Shown here piece after piece: positions 1 through 11,589 of a DNA stretch of 64,000 nucleotides. Below the pieces are notes generated by a model. It did no database searches. It was given only the letters and a program-made list of their open reading frames with translations, and was not told where the DNA came from. Position numbers and translations under genes: made by a program. This DNA is from Roseospira marina (GTDB lineage Bacteria; Pseudomonadota; Alphaproteobacteria; Rhodospirillales; Rhodospirillaceae): contig NZ_JACIGJ010000002.1 of assembly GCF_014197855.1 (NCBI RefSeq), forward strand, positions 62,001 to 126,000. The letters run 5' to 3'. Every line of letters begins with the position of its first letter. Position 1 is the stretch's first letter.

Positions 1-85
1 CTTGTCGCCCGCCCCCTGTCCCCTAACATGGGACCGTGGGAGGACCGCGCAAAGGCAATCCGCTCTTATGCGAAAGGACAGGTTC

Positions 86-682
86 ATGCCCTCTGAGACC
101 GAGGCCTCCGCTCTCCTCACGTTTTTCACGCAGGCCGGCGCCCTGAAAGACACGCTCCGCAGCGCGCGCACCGCCACCGGCCGGGTGGAAAGCGTGGCGG
201 AGCATTCTTGGCGTCTGGCCGTGATGGCGCTTGTCCTGGCCCCCACCGAGCCCGGCCTGGACCTGACCCGCGTGCTGCAATTGTGCCTGATCCATGACCT
301 TGGGGAGGCCTTGGGCGGCGACGTACCTGCGCCAGCCCAGACCACCGACCCGGATCGCAAAGCGCGGGAACGCCAGGACGTCCGCTCGGTCGTCGCGGCG
401 CTGCCGCCGGCCCAGCGCGACGCCCTCATCGCGGCCTACGACGAAGCCGATGCCGGCACGACACCGGAAGCCCGCTTCGTTAAGGCGCTGGACAAGCTGG
501 AAACCTGCCTCCAGCACGTGGAGGGGGCACAGGTGCCCGACTTCGACTTCGCGTTCAACCTCAGCTACGGGCGTGCGGCCACCGATGCCGTTCCCACCAT
601 CGCCGCGCTGCGCCGTCCCGTCGACGACCGCACCCGCGCCCGTTCGGCGAGCGCCCGCGCCTCCGAGCCATCGACGGCTTGA
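86..682 (+). CDS. HD-domain hydrolase, YfbR/HDDC2-like
   Basis: This is a 198-residue protein of the HD phosphohydrolase superfamily, close to the YfbR/HDDC2 group. Known members are metal-dependent 5'-deoxynucleotidases in the cytosol. The metal-binding pattern is visible: a first His in VAEHSWR, the HD pair in LIHDLGEALGGD, and a later Asp in VKALDKLE. I place the start at the ATG at 86, preceded by AAGGACAGG. An in-frame ATG at 68 is also possible. The ORF stays open further upstream with only poor start codons. Substrate specificity cannot be read from the sequence. The last 25 residues are Arg/Ala/Ser-rich and probably disordered. Confidence 0.85.
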   Translation: MPSETEASALLTFFTQAGALKDTLRSARTATGRVESVAEHSWRLAVMALVLAPTEPGLDLTRVLQLCLIHDLGEALGGDVPAPAQTTDPDRKARERQDVRSVVAALPPAQRDALIAAYDEADAGTTPEARFVKALDKLETCLQHVEGAQVPDFDFAFNLSYGRAATDAVPTIAALRRPVDDRTRARSASARASEPSTA

Positions 683-710
683 GTCCAGGCGGGGGCCAGG
701 GGGGGCGACC

Positions 711-977
711 TCAGTCGGCGTCCGACGGCGGCGGACCGTTCTTCCGGCGCCGGGCGGCCATGTTTAGCCCCTCGACAAAAGCGGCGAAGGCCATGCTCGC
801 ATAAATGTAGCCCTTGGGCACGTGAGTGCCGAACCCGTCGGCGATCAGAACCATGCCGATCACCAGCAGGAACGCCAGCGCCAGCATGACCACGGTGGGG
901 TTGTGGCCCACGAAGCGCGAGATGGGGCCGGAGGCCAAGTACATCAGGCCCACCGCGACCACCAGCAGGTCAAGCAT
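711..977 (-). pseudogene. TerC-family membrane protein, C-terminal fragment
   Basis: The 88 residues match only the C-terminal third of TerC-family integral membrane proteins (tellurite-resistance/metal-efflux group, usually about 240-250 residues). The matching parts are the SGPISRFV...HNPTVVMLALAFLLVIG helix, the ADGFG.H.PKGYIYASMAF helix and the basic tail RRRK. The N-terminal helices that carry the family's conserved acidic residues are absent. Only 46 bp separate its start from the end of the next gene, so the missing part is not nearby. A possible start (ATG at 977) follows an AGGGGACGACGG stretch, so a short membrane protein could still be made. A 5'-deleted remnant is the simpler reading. 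Confidence 0.6.
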
Positions 978-1023
978 TCCGTCGTCCCCTCCCGCATGAC
1001 CGGCGCCCGAATCGGGACACCCG

Positions 1024-3741
1024 TCAAACGGGGTCGTGCGCCGACCGCTCCGGCACTTCCTGAAGCTCAAGGACGAGCTCCACGACATCCTCCTCGACCA
1101 TGCCAGCCCGCACGAAACCCAGGTTTTCGCAGAAGTGCAGCATGCGCGTGTTGTCCTTCAACACCTGCCCGATCATCTGCCGCGTGCCACGCCCACGGCA
1201 GTACCGGATCATCTTTTCCAGCAGCGCGACACCAAGGCCCGACCCCTTGAGGTCGGAGCGCACAACGATCGAGAACTCGGTCCGCTCGTTGTCGGCGTCG
1301 GTGACCGTGCGCACCACGCCCAGGGTTTCCTCCTCGCCGTCCTTATCGAGATCCGCGCGGGCGATGAACGCCATCTCGCGCGCGTAGTCGATCTGGGCAA
1401 GGCGCGCCATCTGGTCGTGCGGCAGCTCCTTGACCAGACCGAAGAAGCGGAAGCGGATATCCTCCGGCGTTAGGCGCGACACGAACTCGTAGTGCTTCGG
1501 CTCATCCTCCGGTCGGATCGGGCGCAGCAGCACCCGACCGCCGTTGGTCATGGTGAACCATTCCTCCAGTTCCTTCGGATACGGCCGGATGGCTAGGCGA
1601 TGCGGTCCGCGCTTCTGCTTCGGATCCAGTTTGATGCGCGCATCGACCGCCAGCACGCCCCGGCTGTCGGCGAACAGCGGATTGATATCCAATTCAACGA
1701 TTTCCGGAACGTCGCTGACCAGCTGTGACACCTTGGTCAGCGTCAAGCAGATGGCATCCAGATCCGCTGGCGGCCGGTCGCGATAGCCTTGCAAACGCTT
1801 GTAGATCCGCGTGTCCTCGATCAGGTTGCGCGCCAGGGCCATGTTCAGGGGCGGCAGCGTGACCGCGCGGTCCGCGATCACCTCCACGGCCGTGCCGCCC
1901 TCGCCGAATAGAATGACCAAGCCGAACACCGGATCGGTCGCCACACCGATGATGAGTTCGTGCGCCCCCGGCCGGCGCATCATCTTCTGCACCGTGAAGC
2001 CCTCGATCCGGGCCTCCGGGAAGGTGCGACCGACGCGCTCCATAATCTTTTCGGCGGCCTGCCGGGTTTCCTCCGGCGAGTTGAGGTCGAGCACCACGCC
2101 GCCGACGTCCGACTTGTGGGTGATGTCCGGCGACAGGATCTTAACGACCACAGGGCAGCCCATGTGGTCGGCGATTTCGGCAGCCTCATCGGGCCCGCGC
2201 GCAATGTGCGTCTCGACCGTTGCGATGCCATAGGCCGCGAACACGGCCTTGGCGTCGGGCTCGCTCATGATGAGCCGGTCGCCGGCCATCGACGCCTCGA
2301 TGATGAGCCGTGCCGTCGTCGCCGCCGGCGTGAACTCCACCGGCAGGGATGGCGGCGTCTCCATCAGAAGCTTGCGATTGCGGGCGAACGTGACGGTGTG
2401 CATGAAGGCACGCACCGCCTGATCGGGCGTCTCATACGTCGGGACCGACGCCTGCGTGAACATCCGCCGCGCGGTGGCCACGGCGCCCTCGCCCACAAAG
2501 CACGTCGTGACGTGTGCCTTACGGGTCTTCTTGTACAGCTCGATGACCTTTTCCGCGATCTCATCAGCGCTGCTGACCGCCGTCGGGGCGTACATGACCA
2601 GGACAGAGTCGACCTCCGGCGCGCGGAACAGGATTTCCATGGTGTCCGTGTAGCGCTTACCGTTGGCGTCCCCGATGATGTCGATCGGGTTGCCGCGAGA
2701 CCACGTCTGCGGCAGAACCGCGTCCAGCTTGGACAGTGTCTCCCCGGACAGGGTTGCCAGGGTGCCGCCCATCTCGATCAGGTCATCAACGGCCATAACG
2801 CCGATACCGCCGCCGTTGGTCAGGATCGCCATGCGCTCACCGACCAGCCGTCGCTGGTGGGCGACGGTCTCCACCGCCTCGAACAGCTCTTCCAGGCTGA
2901 ACACCCGCAAAATGCCGGCGCGCCGGAACGCCGCGTCGTAAATATAGTCGGCCCCGGCCAGCGCCCCTGTGTGCGAGGTCGCCGCCTTGGCCCCCTCCGC
3001 GAACCGCCCCGCCTTGATGGCCAGGATCGGTTTGTTGCGCGCCGCCGCGCGCGCCGCCGAGACGAACTTGCGCGCGTCTCGGACCGCCTCGATGTACAGC
3101 AGAATGGCGCGGACGTCGGGATGGGTGCCCAGATAGTCGATGGTGTCGCCGAAATCGACATCCAGGCCGTCGCCCAGCGAGATGAAGTGCGAAAACCCGA
3201 TGCCGCGCGGCGCGGCCCAGTCCATGACCGCCGTGCACAGGGCGCCGGACTGGCTGACGAAGGCGACCTTGCCCGGCTTTGCCTGCTCGTGCAGGAAACT
3301 GGCGTTGAGATTGACCCCGGGCACCAGCGTGCCGACGCAGTTGGGGCCCAGCAGGCGCATGCCGTAGTGCCCGGCGATCTCCAGAGTCCGCTGCTGGGCC
3401 GAACGCCCCTCCGCGTCTTTATGCAGACCCAATCCGGCGGTGATGACGGTGGCCGCCTTGACGCCCTTTTCCCCAAGGGCCTCGGTGACGCCGGCCACAG
3501 CGCCGGGAGGCACACAGATCACCGCCATGTCGGGGATCATCGGCAGATCCTCGACCGTTTTGTAGGCGAGCACGCCGGCCACCGCCGGGCTCCGCGGGTT
3601 CACCGGCATGATGGGGCCTTCGAAGCCCGCGGCCAGAAGGTTCCGCATGATGAGGTTGCCGACCGTGTGATGCCGGTTGGACGCCCCGATCACCGCGACC
3701 GAGGTGGGCGCGAACAGTTTGTCGAGGTTGCGCGTGCTCAT
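1024..3741 (-). CDS. Bifunctional NDP-forming acyl-CoA synthetase / GNAT acetyltransferase
   Basis: This 905-residue protein fuses an ADP-forming acetyl-CoA synthetase-like module to a C-terminal GNAT domain, the architecture of Pat-type protein lysine acetyltransferases. The N-terminus has a CoA-binding Rossmann fold (SVAVIGASNRHHTVGN). A succinyl-CoA-ligase-like middle region follows with ILTNGGGIGVMA, then an ATP-grasp region (CPVVVKILSPDITHKSDVGGV). From about residue 730 there is a GNAT domain with VRSDLKGSGLG.ALLEKMI, the acetyl-CoA pyrophosphate loop. The start ATG at 3741 has a strong AAAGGGGGC ribosome-binding site. In related bacteria such proteins acetylate acyl-CoA synthetases, and the synthetase half is often inactive. 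Which role applies here is not decided by the sequence. Confidence 0.85.
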   Translation of the reverse strand: MSTRNLDKLFAPTSVAVIGASNRHHTVGNLIMRNLLAAGFEGPIMPVNPRSPAVAGVLAYKTVEDLPMIPDMAVICVPPGAVAGVTEALGEKGVKAATVITAGLGLHKDAEGRSAQQRTLEIAGHYGMRLLGPNCVGTLVPGVNLNASFLHEQAKPGKVAFVSQSGALCTAVMDWAAPRGIGFSHFISLGDGLDVDFGDTIDYLGTHPDVRAILLYIEAVRDARKFVSAARAAARNKPILAIKAGRFAEGAKAATSHTGALAGADYIYDAAFRRAGILRVFSLEELFEAVETVAHQRRLVGERMAILTNGGGIGVMAVDDLIEMGGTLATLSGETLSKLDAVLPQTWSRGNPIDIIGDANGKRYTDTMEILFRAPEVDSVLVMYAPTAVSSADEIAEKVIELYKKTRKAHVTTCFVGEGAVATARRMFTQASVPTYETPDQAVRAFMHTVTFARNRKLLMETPPSLPVEFTPAATTARLIIEASMAGDRLIMSEPDAKAVFAAYGIATVETHIARGPDEAAEIADHMGCPVVVKILSPDITHKSDVGGVVLDLNSPEETRQAAEKIMERVGRTFPEARIEGFTVQKMMRRPGAHELIIGVATDPVFGLVILFGEGGTAVEVIADRAVTLPPLNMALARNLIEDTRIYKRLQGYRDRPPADLDAICLTLTKVSQLVSDVPEIVELDINPLFADSRGVLAVDARIKLDPKQKRGPHRLAIRPYPKELEEWFTMTNGGRVLLRPIRPEDEPKHYEFVSRLTPEDIRFRFFGLVKELPHDQMARLAQIDYAREMAFIARADLDKDGEEETLGVVRTVTDADNERTEFSIVVRSDLKGSGLGVALLEKMIRYCRGRGTRQMIGQVLKDNTRMLHFCENLGFVRAGMVEEDVVELVLELQEVPERSAHDPV

Positions 3742-3921
3742 GGATGCCCCCTTTATCGAAGCCCCTTCGTGGTGCCCCCTTTGCCAGTGCCGCCCCGGCC
3801 ACGAGTCCACCGGAACGGGATCGAGCCTACGCTTTTCCCCCAGCACTTCAAGGCGATCCGGATCCGCGACGAATGAATTCTGCGCGAACGCCAAGGTCAT
3901 AGAGTGGCTCACCACAGGCCC

Positions 3922-3967
3922 GCGAACAAAACGGGGCCCCCTCGCGCCGTGCGCGAAAGGACCCCGT
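3922..3967 (-). terminator. Rho-independent terminator of eno
   Basis: On the minus strand, 44 bases past the eno stop, there is a long GC-rich hairpin. Its outer arms are ACGGGG and CCCCGT, its inner arms are TCGCGC and GCGCGA, and the loop is ACG. It is followed by TTTGTTCG. Confidence 0.75.
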
Positions 3968-4010
3968 CTTGTTCGTCCAACGAAAAAAGCGTGCGGCGAA
4001 CCGCAGTGCG

Positions 4011-6238
<2,228 letters not shown>

Positions 6239-6292
6239 CACGGACCTTCCCAATCAACGGTCGGAACGCACGCGGGACGCGGCGCCACGGTG

Positions 6293-7927
6293 TCAGACCA
6301 GACGCGACTGCTCGACCGCAGCCCCAATGAAGGACGTAAACAGCGGATGAGGCTCGAACGGCTTGGACTTCAGCTCAGGATGGAACTGCACGCCGACGAA
6401 CCACGGATGGTCCGGAATCTCGACGATCTCCGGCAGCAGGCCGTCCGGCGACATCCCGGAGAACACCAGCCCGCGCGCCTCCAAAGGCCCGATGTAGGCG
6501 TTGTTGACCTCGTACCGGTGCCGATGGCGTTCTTGGATCGTCTGCGCATCGCCATAGATGGCACGGGCCCGCGACCCCGGCTTCAGAATGCACGGGTAGG
6601 CCCCCAGGCGCATCGTGCCGCCTAGGTCGTCGCCGGACTTGCGCACCTGGATTTCGTTGCCGCGCATCCATTCGGTCATCAAGCCGACCACCTTGGCCTC
6701 CGGATTGCCGAATTCGGTCGAGCCCGCCCCCGGAATACCGGCGAGGTTCCGCGCCGCCTCGATGACCGCCATCTGCATCCCGAAGCAGATGCCGAAGTAC
6801 GGCACGTTCTTTTCCCGCGCGAACTTGGCAGCGGCCATCTTGCCCTCGGCCCCACGCTCGCCAAAGCCGCCTGGCACCAGCACGCCGTGCACGTCCTCCA
6901 GGAGGTAACTGTTATCGGCGGTCTCGAACACCTGGCTGTCGAGCCACTTCAGCTTGACCCGCACGTTGTTGGCGATGCCGCCATGCGTCAGGGCCTCCGC
7001 GAGGGATTTATAAGAGTCCAGCAGCGTCGTGTACTTGCCGACGACGGCGATGGTGACGTCGCCTTCCGGCTGGCGCAGACGCCCGGCGATGGTGGTCCAC
7101 CGCGTCAGGTCGGGCTCCTTTTCGCAGCCCAGGCCGAAGTGCCGGCATACCTCTACGTCCAGGCCCTCGTCGTGGTAGTTGATCGGCACGTCGTAGATCG
7201 ACGGCGCGTCGTAGGCGGCGATCACCGCTTCCCGCCGAACGTTGCAGAACAGGGCGATCTTGCGCCGCTCACTCTCCGGAATCGGGTGCTCGCTGCGGCA
7301 CAGCAGCAGATCGGGCTGAATACCGAGGCTCAGCAGCTCCTTCACCGAGTGCTGCGTCGGCTTGGTCTTCAGCTCTCCGGCCGTCGCGATGTAGGGCAGC
7401 AAGGTCAGGTGCACGAACATGGCGCGCTCCGGCCCCAGTTCATTGCCGAGCTGACGAATCGCTTCCAGGAACGGCAGGCTCTCGATATCGCCGACCGTGC
7501 CGCCGATCTCGATCAGCGCGAAGTCCTCGTCCGACAGATCGCCGGTAATGAACTCCTTGATGGCGTCGGTGACGTGCGGGATGACCTGAACCGTGCCGCC
7601 CAGGTAGTCGCCGTGCCGCTCCCGCTCCAGCACCGTCTTGTAGATGCGGCCGGCGGTCACGTTGTCCGACTGGCGCGAGGCCACGCCCGTGAAGCGTTCA
7701 TAGTGCCCCAGGTCCAGGTCCGTCTCCGCCCCGTCATCGGTGACGTAGACCTCGCCGTGCTGGGTCGGGCTCATGGTGCCCGGGTCAATGTTGAGGTAGG
7801 GGTCCATCTTCCGCATGCGGACCGAAAATCCGCGCGCCTGAAGCACCGCGCCGAGGGCCGCCGACGCGAGCCCCTTGCCCAGGGACGACACCACGCCGCC
7901 CGTAATGAAAATGAAGCGTGTCGTCAT
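6293..7927 (-). CDS. pyrG: CTP synthase
   Basis: PyrG (544 residues) aminates UTP to CTP using glutamine. The N-terminal amidoligase domain starts [17 protein letters not shown], a P-loop variant typical of the family, followed by [15 protein letters not shown]. The C-terminal class I glutamine amidotransferase has the nucleophile elbow GICFGMQ and the late catalytic His/Glu in [11 protein letters not shown]. The ATG at 7927 is the conserved start. The gene follows secG by 162 bp. No frameshift or missing catalytic residue was seen. Confidence 0.98.
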   Translation of the reverse strand: MTTRFIFITGGVVSSLGKGLASAALGAVLQARGFSVRMRKMDPYLNIDPGTMSPTQHGEVYVTDDGAETDLDLGHYERFTGVASRQSDNVTAGRIYKTVLERERHGDYLGGTVQVIPHVTDAIKEFITGDLSDEDFALIEIGGTVGDIESLPFLEAIRQLGNELGPERAMFVHLTLLPYIATAGELKTKPTQHSVKELLSLGIQPDLLLCRSEHPIPESERRKIALFCNVRREAVIAAYDAPSIYDVPINYHDEGLDVEVCRHFGLGCEKEPDLTRWTTIAGRLRQPEGDVTIAVVGKYTTLLDSYKSLAEALTHGGIANNVRVKLKWLDSQVFETADNSYLLEDVHGVLVPGGFGERGAEGKMAAAKFAREKNVPYFGICFGMQMAVIEAARNLAGIPGAGSTEFGNPEAKVVGLMTEWMRGNEIQVRKSGDDLGGTMRLGAYPCILKPGSRARAIYGDAQTIQERHRHRYEVNNAYIGPLEARGLVFSGMSPDGLLPEIVEIPDHPWFVGVQFHPELKSKPFEPHPLFTSFIGAAVEQSRLV

Positions 7928-8089
7928 GATCCGACCGCGTGTCCTTGTTCGCGCATCCACTCGTGTACCGGCCCCGGGTGGTGTCCCAACCGGCATGATT
8001 CTACCGTCCGGGGCCAAGCGCCCCGGCCTATCGGCATGCGGCGGCCCCGAACGCCCTGCGCCCGTCCACCGCACCCGAATCGGGTCGTC

Positions 8090-8476
8090 TTACTCTGACA
8101 GCGGCGCCGAAGGCACCGTCGGCGCGGGCGGCGGCGCCGAGTCCTCACCGGACCCGCCCTCGGGCTGCGCTGGAATATCGCCGGGCAACGGCGCCTCGGC
8201 CCCCCCGCTCACCGGCGCGACATCCAGCACACTGCTCGTACGGGCGCCGCCATCCGCCAGGATCGCCAGGGTCAGGCTGGTCGCCATGAAGGCGGCGGCC
8301 AGAATTCCCGTGCCGCGCGTCAGCAGGTTGCCGGCAGCCCGGCCCGTCATCAGGCCGGCCCCGCCGCCACCGCCGCCCCCGATGCCGAGGGCGCCGCCCT
8401 CCGACCGCTGGAGCAGGATCAGGGCCACCATGGCGATGGCAATCAGCAGGTGTATGACCAGAATGACAGTAATCAT
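8090..8476 (-). CDS. secG: Preprotein translocase subunit SecG
   Basis: SecG (128 residues) is the small accessory subunit of the SecYEG export channel. The first helix (ITVILVIHLLIAIAMVALILLQRSE) and the glycine-rich loop GGALGIGGGGGGGAGLMTGRAA are diagnostic. A second helix follows (GILAAAFMATSLTLAILA). The last 45 residues are Pro/Ala/Ser-rich and acidic, longer than in enteric SecG but common in Alphaproteobacteria. The start at 8476 places the first helix at the very N-terminus. The gene sits between tpiA and pyrG on the same strand. Confidence 0.95.
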   Translation of the reverse strand: MITVILVIHLLIAIAMVALILLQRSEGGALGIGGGGGGGAGLMTGRAAGNLLTRGTGILAAAFMATSLTLAILADGGARTSSVLDVAPVSGGAEAPLPGDIPAQPEGGSGEDSAPPPAPTVPSAPLSE

Positions 8477-8554
8477 GAGTCCTCGACGCAGCCCACAAAC
8501 ACGCGATGCCGGCGGCGGGTCGTCCCCCACCCCGCGACATCGCGCCCTGTTCGG

Positions 8555-8575
8555 CCCCGGTCGCAGCGACCGGGG
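8555..8575 (-). other. Perfect stem-loop between tpiA and secG
   Basis: CCCCGGTCGC and GCGACCGGGG form a 10-bp perfect inverted repeat around a single base. It lies 81 bases downstream of the tpiA stop and 78 upstream of the secG start. There is no T-tract on the minus strand, so it may be a Rho-dependent or processing signal rather than a classic terminator. Confidence 0.5.
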
Positions 8576-8656
8576 TAAGTGCCCGCTGTTGTAATCATCC
8601 GTCCGGCCCAAGGCCAGCGGTTTCTGGGACCTTGGGCGCACACATCGGCCTGGATG

Positions 8657-9424
8657 TCAGGGACAGCCCAGGGCAATGGCCTGAAAGTCCGCCGCCTTAA
8701 GGCTGGCGCCGCCCACCAGAGCGCCATCGACGTCCTCAATGGCCATCAGTTCGGCCGCATTGCCGGGCTTCACCGAGCCGCCGTAGAGGATCCGCAGCGC
8801 ATCGGCCCCGTCGCCGATCCGCCCGCGCGCCTCCGCGCGGATACGCTGGTGCACCTCGGCCACGTCCTGCGCGGTCGGGGTCCGGCCGGTGCCGATGGCC
8901 CACACCGGTTCGTAGGCGATGACCACGTTCGTGCCGGTAGCACCCTCGGGCAGGGAGCCGTTGAGCTGGCGCGCGACGATCGCCAACGCTTGACCGGCGT
9001 CGCGCTCCGCTTCCGTCTCGCCGATGCAGATGATGGGCACAAGCCCGGCCGCGAGGGCCGCGGCGGCCTTGGCCCGCACCTGCTCGTCGTCCTCGTGGTG
9101 ATCCGTACGGCGCTCCGAATGGCCGACGATGACATGAGTCGCCCCCAGGTCCTTGAGCATCCAGGCACTGATGTCCCCAGTGTGGGCGCCGTTTTCGGCG
9201 GCGTGACAGTCCTGACCGCCCACATCCAGGGGCGCGCCCCCCAAGGCATCGATGACCGGCGCGATCAGGGTCGCGGGCGGGCACACCAGCATGTCGAACC
9301 GGTCACGATGGGCGGCCCCCTCACCCGCCAGCCAGTCGGCCAGCGCCCGCACCAGGGCGAGGCCATCGGCCTTGCGGCCATTCATCTTCCAATTGCCGGC
9401 GATCAACGGGCGTCGCGCACTCAT
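8657..9424 (-). CDS. tpiA: Triosephosphate isomerase
   Basis: TpiA (255 residues) interconverts dihydroxyacetone phosphate and glyceraldehyde 3-phosphate. Active-site elements are present: the Lys in AGNWKMNG, the His in VIVGHSERR, the Glu in [12 protein letters not shown] (loop 6) and the phosphate-binding [12 protein letters not shown] placed the start at the ATG at 9424, giving the conserved N-terminus [13 protein letters not shown]. The frame is open upstream without homology. It is divergent from ppiD across a 223-bp gap that must carry both promoters. Confidence 0.98.
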   Translation of the reverse strand: MSARRPLIAGNWKMNGRKADGLALVRALADWLAGEGAAHRDRFDMLVCPPATLIAPVIDALGGAPLDVGGQDCHAAENGAHTGDISAWMLKDLGATHVIVGHSERRTDHHEDDEQVRAKAAAALAAGLVPIICIGETEAERDAGQALAIVARQLNGSLPEGATGTNVVIAYEPVWAIGTGRTPTAQDVAEVHQRIRAEARGRIGDGADALRILYGGSVKPGNAAELMAIEDVDGALVGGASLKAADFQAIALGCP

Positions 9425-9546
9425 GATATGTCCCCTGTTTCCGATAATCCGTGAGACCTGAGCGTCTGTGTAGCACGCAAACACGGGCTTTTGAACGGCC
9501 CCAAGCCGCCCAACGCCGTTCCCCCGCGCACCGCCCCCCTCCATTG

Positions 9547-9576
9547 TTGCGGGGCGCGGGGAGACGCCCCTATGAT
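9547..9576 (+). promoter_or_regulatory. Putative sigma-70-type promoter of ppiD
   Basis: TTGCGG at 9547 and TATGAT at 9571 are separated by 18 bp, about 70 bp upstream of the ppiD start and within the divergent tpiA/ppiD gap. The call rests on pattern only. Confidence 0.4.
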
Positions 9577-9647
9577 GCGCCGCGCTGGCCCGGGCGCGAT
9601 CCGGCCTCGTCACCGTCCCCCATTGCACGAGAGAGACAGGCAACGGC

Positions 9648-11537
9648 ATGCTTGACAGTTTTCGCAAGGCCTCGAAATCCTGGGTAGCGAAAGGCCTTCT
9701 CGGCCTGCTCGTCATCAGCTTCGGCGCGTGGGGCATCGGCGATTTCCTCACCGGCGGCGGCGACGCACCGCCCGCCATCACCGTGGGGGACACCGAGGTC
9801 AGCACCGCCGCCCTGCGCTCCGAGTTCAACCGCGAGGTCAATGCGCTGCGTCAGCGCCTGGGCAGCGACTTCACGGCAGAGCAGGCTCTGCAACTCGGCT
9901 TCCTGGAGCGGGCGATCGGCCGCGTCGTGACGGAGGTGGTGCAGACCCAGACCGCACAGGATTGGGGCATGACGGTGCCGGATGAGGTGGTGGCCCGCAC
10001 CATCGTCGCGAACCCGGCCTTTCAGGGATCGGACGGCACGTTTGACCGGCAGCGTTTCCAGGCCATCCTTGCCAATAACTCCATGACCGAGGCGCGCTTC
10101 ACAGAGCAGATCCGGAGCGACCTCGTGCGGACGGCGCTGATGCAGCCGGTGGCTGGCGGGGCCCATGCGCCGGAGTCCATGGTCGCGGCACTGGATCGGT
10201 ACCGCAACGAGACACGGGTCGGCGAGGTTGTCACCCTGGCCGTCGCCGATGCGCCGGAGCCGGAGACCGCGCCCGATGAGGAGACTCTCCAGGCCCTGTA
10301 CGACGACAACAGGGCGGCCTTCACCGCGCCGGAGTACCGCGCCGTCACCGCGATCGTGCTCGATCTGGACGACGCCCGGCCGTTGGTCTCGGTCAGCGAC
10401 GACGCCGTGCGTGCCGAATACGAAGCCCGCCAGTCCGACTTCACGACGCCCGAAAGCCGTACAGTGGAGCAGGTCCTGGCCGACGACGCCGAGACCGCGC
10501 GCGCCGTCGTGGAGGCCGTTCGCAGCGGGGCCTCCCTAGCCGACGCGGCCGCCGAGGCTGGTGCCCCTGCCCCCATCGATATGGGCAAGGTTAGCCCCGA
10601 CAGTTTGCCCGACGCCCAGTCGGACGCCATCTTTGCGCTCGACGAGGGCGCCGTTAGCGATCCGGTGGAAAGCGCCTTCGGATGGCATGTGTTTCAGGTG
10701 CAGGCTGTGACGGCCGGGACCGTTGAGGCCTTCGATACCGTGAAGGGCGAGATCCGCGAGGAACTGGCCAATCACGAGGCCGTGGACGCGCTCTATGAGC
10801 TGTCAGTGGACCTGGACGATACGCTGGGCGGCGGCGCCACCCTCGAACAGGCCGCCGACACCCTGAACCTGGAGCTGGTGACCGTGCCGGCGATCGACCG
10901 CCAGGGCCGCGCCCCAGATGGAACGCCCGTGGCGGCGGTACCGCAGGCGCCGGCCTTCCTCAACACCGTGTTCGCCAGCGATCCGGGCGAGCAGACCCTG
11001 ATGCAGGAAAGCGACAGCGGCTATTTCGTATTGCGCGTGGATGGCGTGACCCCCTCGGCGCCGCGCCCGCTGGAGGATGTCCGGGCGCAGGTCGAGGCGC
11101 TGTGGACGCAGCAGCGCAAGGCTGAAACCCAACGCGCCCGCGCCGAAGCCATTGTGGCCGCCGCAAGCGAGGGCCGCACCCTGAGCGGCGCGGCCGAGGC
11201 CGAGGGCGCATCGGCCCCGACTCGTCTGCCGGCCGTGCACCGGGACGGCACCGCCGCGGACGACGACGCCAAGGCCCCGCCCCGCCCGCTGATCGAGGCG
11301 CTGTTCGCCCTCGATCCGGGCGCCAGCCGCGTGGTCGAGACCAGCGATGCCGTGCATGTCGTGCGGCTGGTGGACGTTCTCGACACGGCCACGGATGACG
11401 CGGACACTCGGACCGAAACCCGCACCGCCCTCAACGACGCCCTCGGCAACGACCTGTACATCCAGTTCACCGACGCCCTTTCGCGTGAACGCGGCGTGGA
11501 GATCAACCGCGCCGTAATTCAGTCCGCCTTCCAGTAG
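9648..11537 (+). CDS. ppiD: PpiD-like periplasmic folding factor (SurA_N / parvulin)
   Basis: This 629-residue protein resembles PpiD, an inner-membrane-anchored periplasmic chaperone that acts near the Sec translocon on exported proteins. It has a single N-terminal transmembrane anchor (about residues 12-35, [22 protein letters not shown]). A SurA_N-type region follows with [13 protein letters not shown] degenerate parvulin-like domain lies in the middle ([26 protein letters not shown]), and a second PpiC-like repeat near the C-terminus ends in [19 protein letters not shown]. An ATG with GAGAGACAGG upstream supports the start. It is 52 bp upstream of trpE, an arrangement common in Alphaproteobacteria. 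Confidence 0.9.
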   Translation: MLDSFRKASKSWVAKGLLGLLVISFGAWGIGDFLTGGGDAPPAITVGDTEVSTAALRSEFNREVNALRQRLGSDFTAEQALQLGFLERAIGRVVTEVVQTQTAQDWGMTVPDEVVARTIVANPAFQGSDGTFDRQRFQAILANNSMTEARFTEQIRSDLVRTALMQPVAGGAHAPESMVAALDRYRNETRVGEVVTLAVADAPEPETAPDEETLQALYDDNRAAFTAPEYRAVTAIVLDLDDARPLVSVSDDAVRAEYEARQSDFTTPESRTVEQVLADDAETARAVVEAVRSGASLADAAAEAGAPAPIDMGKVSPDSLPDAQSDAIFALDEGAVSDPVESAFGWHVFQVQAVTAGTVEAFDTVKGEIREELANHEAVDALYELSVDLDDTLGGGATLEQAADTLNLELVTVPAIDRQGRAPDGTPVAAVPQAPAFLNTVFASDPGEQTLMQESDSGYFVLRVDGVTPSAPRPLEDVRAQVEALWTQQRKAETQRARAEAIVAAASEGRTLSGAAEAEGASAPTRLPAVHRDGTAADDDAKAPPRPLIEALFALDPGASRVVETSDAVHVVRLVDVLDTATDDADTRTETRTALNDALGNDLYIQFTDALSRERGVEINRAVIQSAFQ

Positions 11538-11589
11538 GGGCCGTCCTCCTGTCGCCCACCCCCGAGCCTCATCATAGGAATCCCGACCC

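Noticed and set aside
1960-3876. Very long plus-strand frame (over 600 codons) opposite the acyl-CoA synthetase
   Set aside because: It is the antisense shadow of a conserved gene; Arg/His/Gly-rich composition with no domain.
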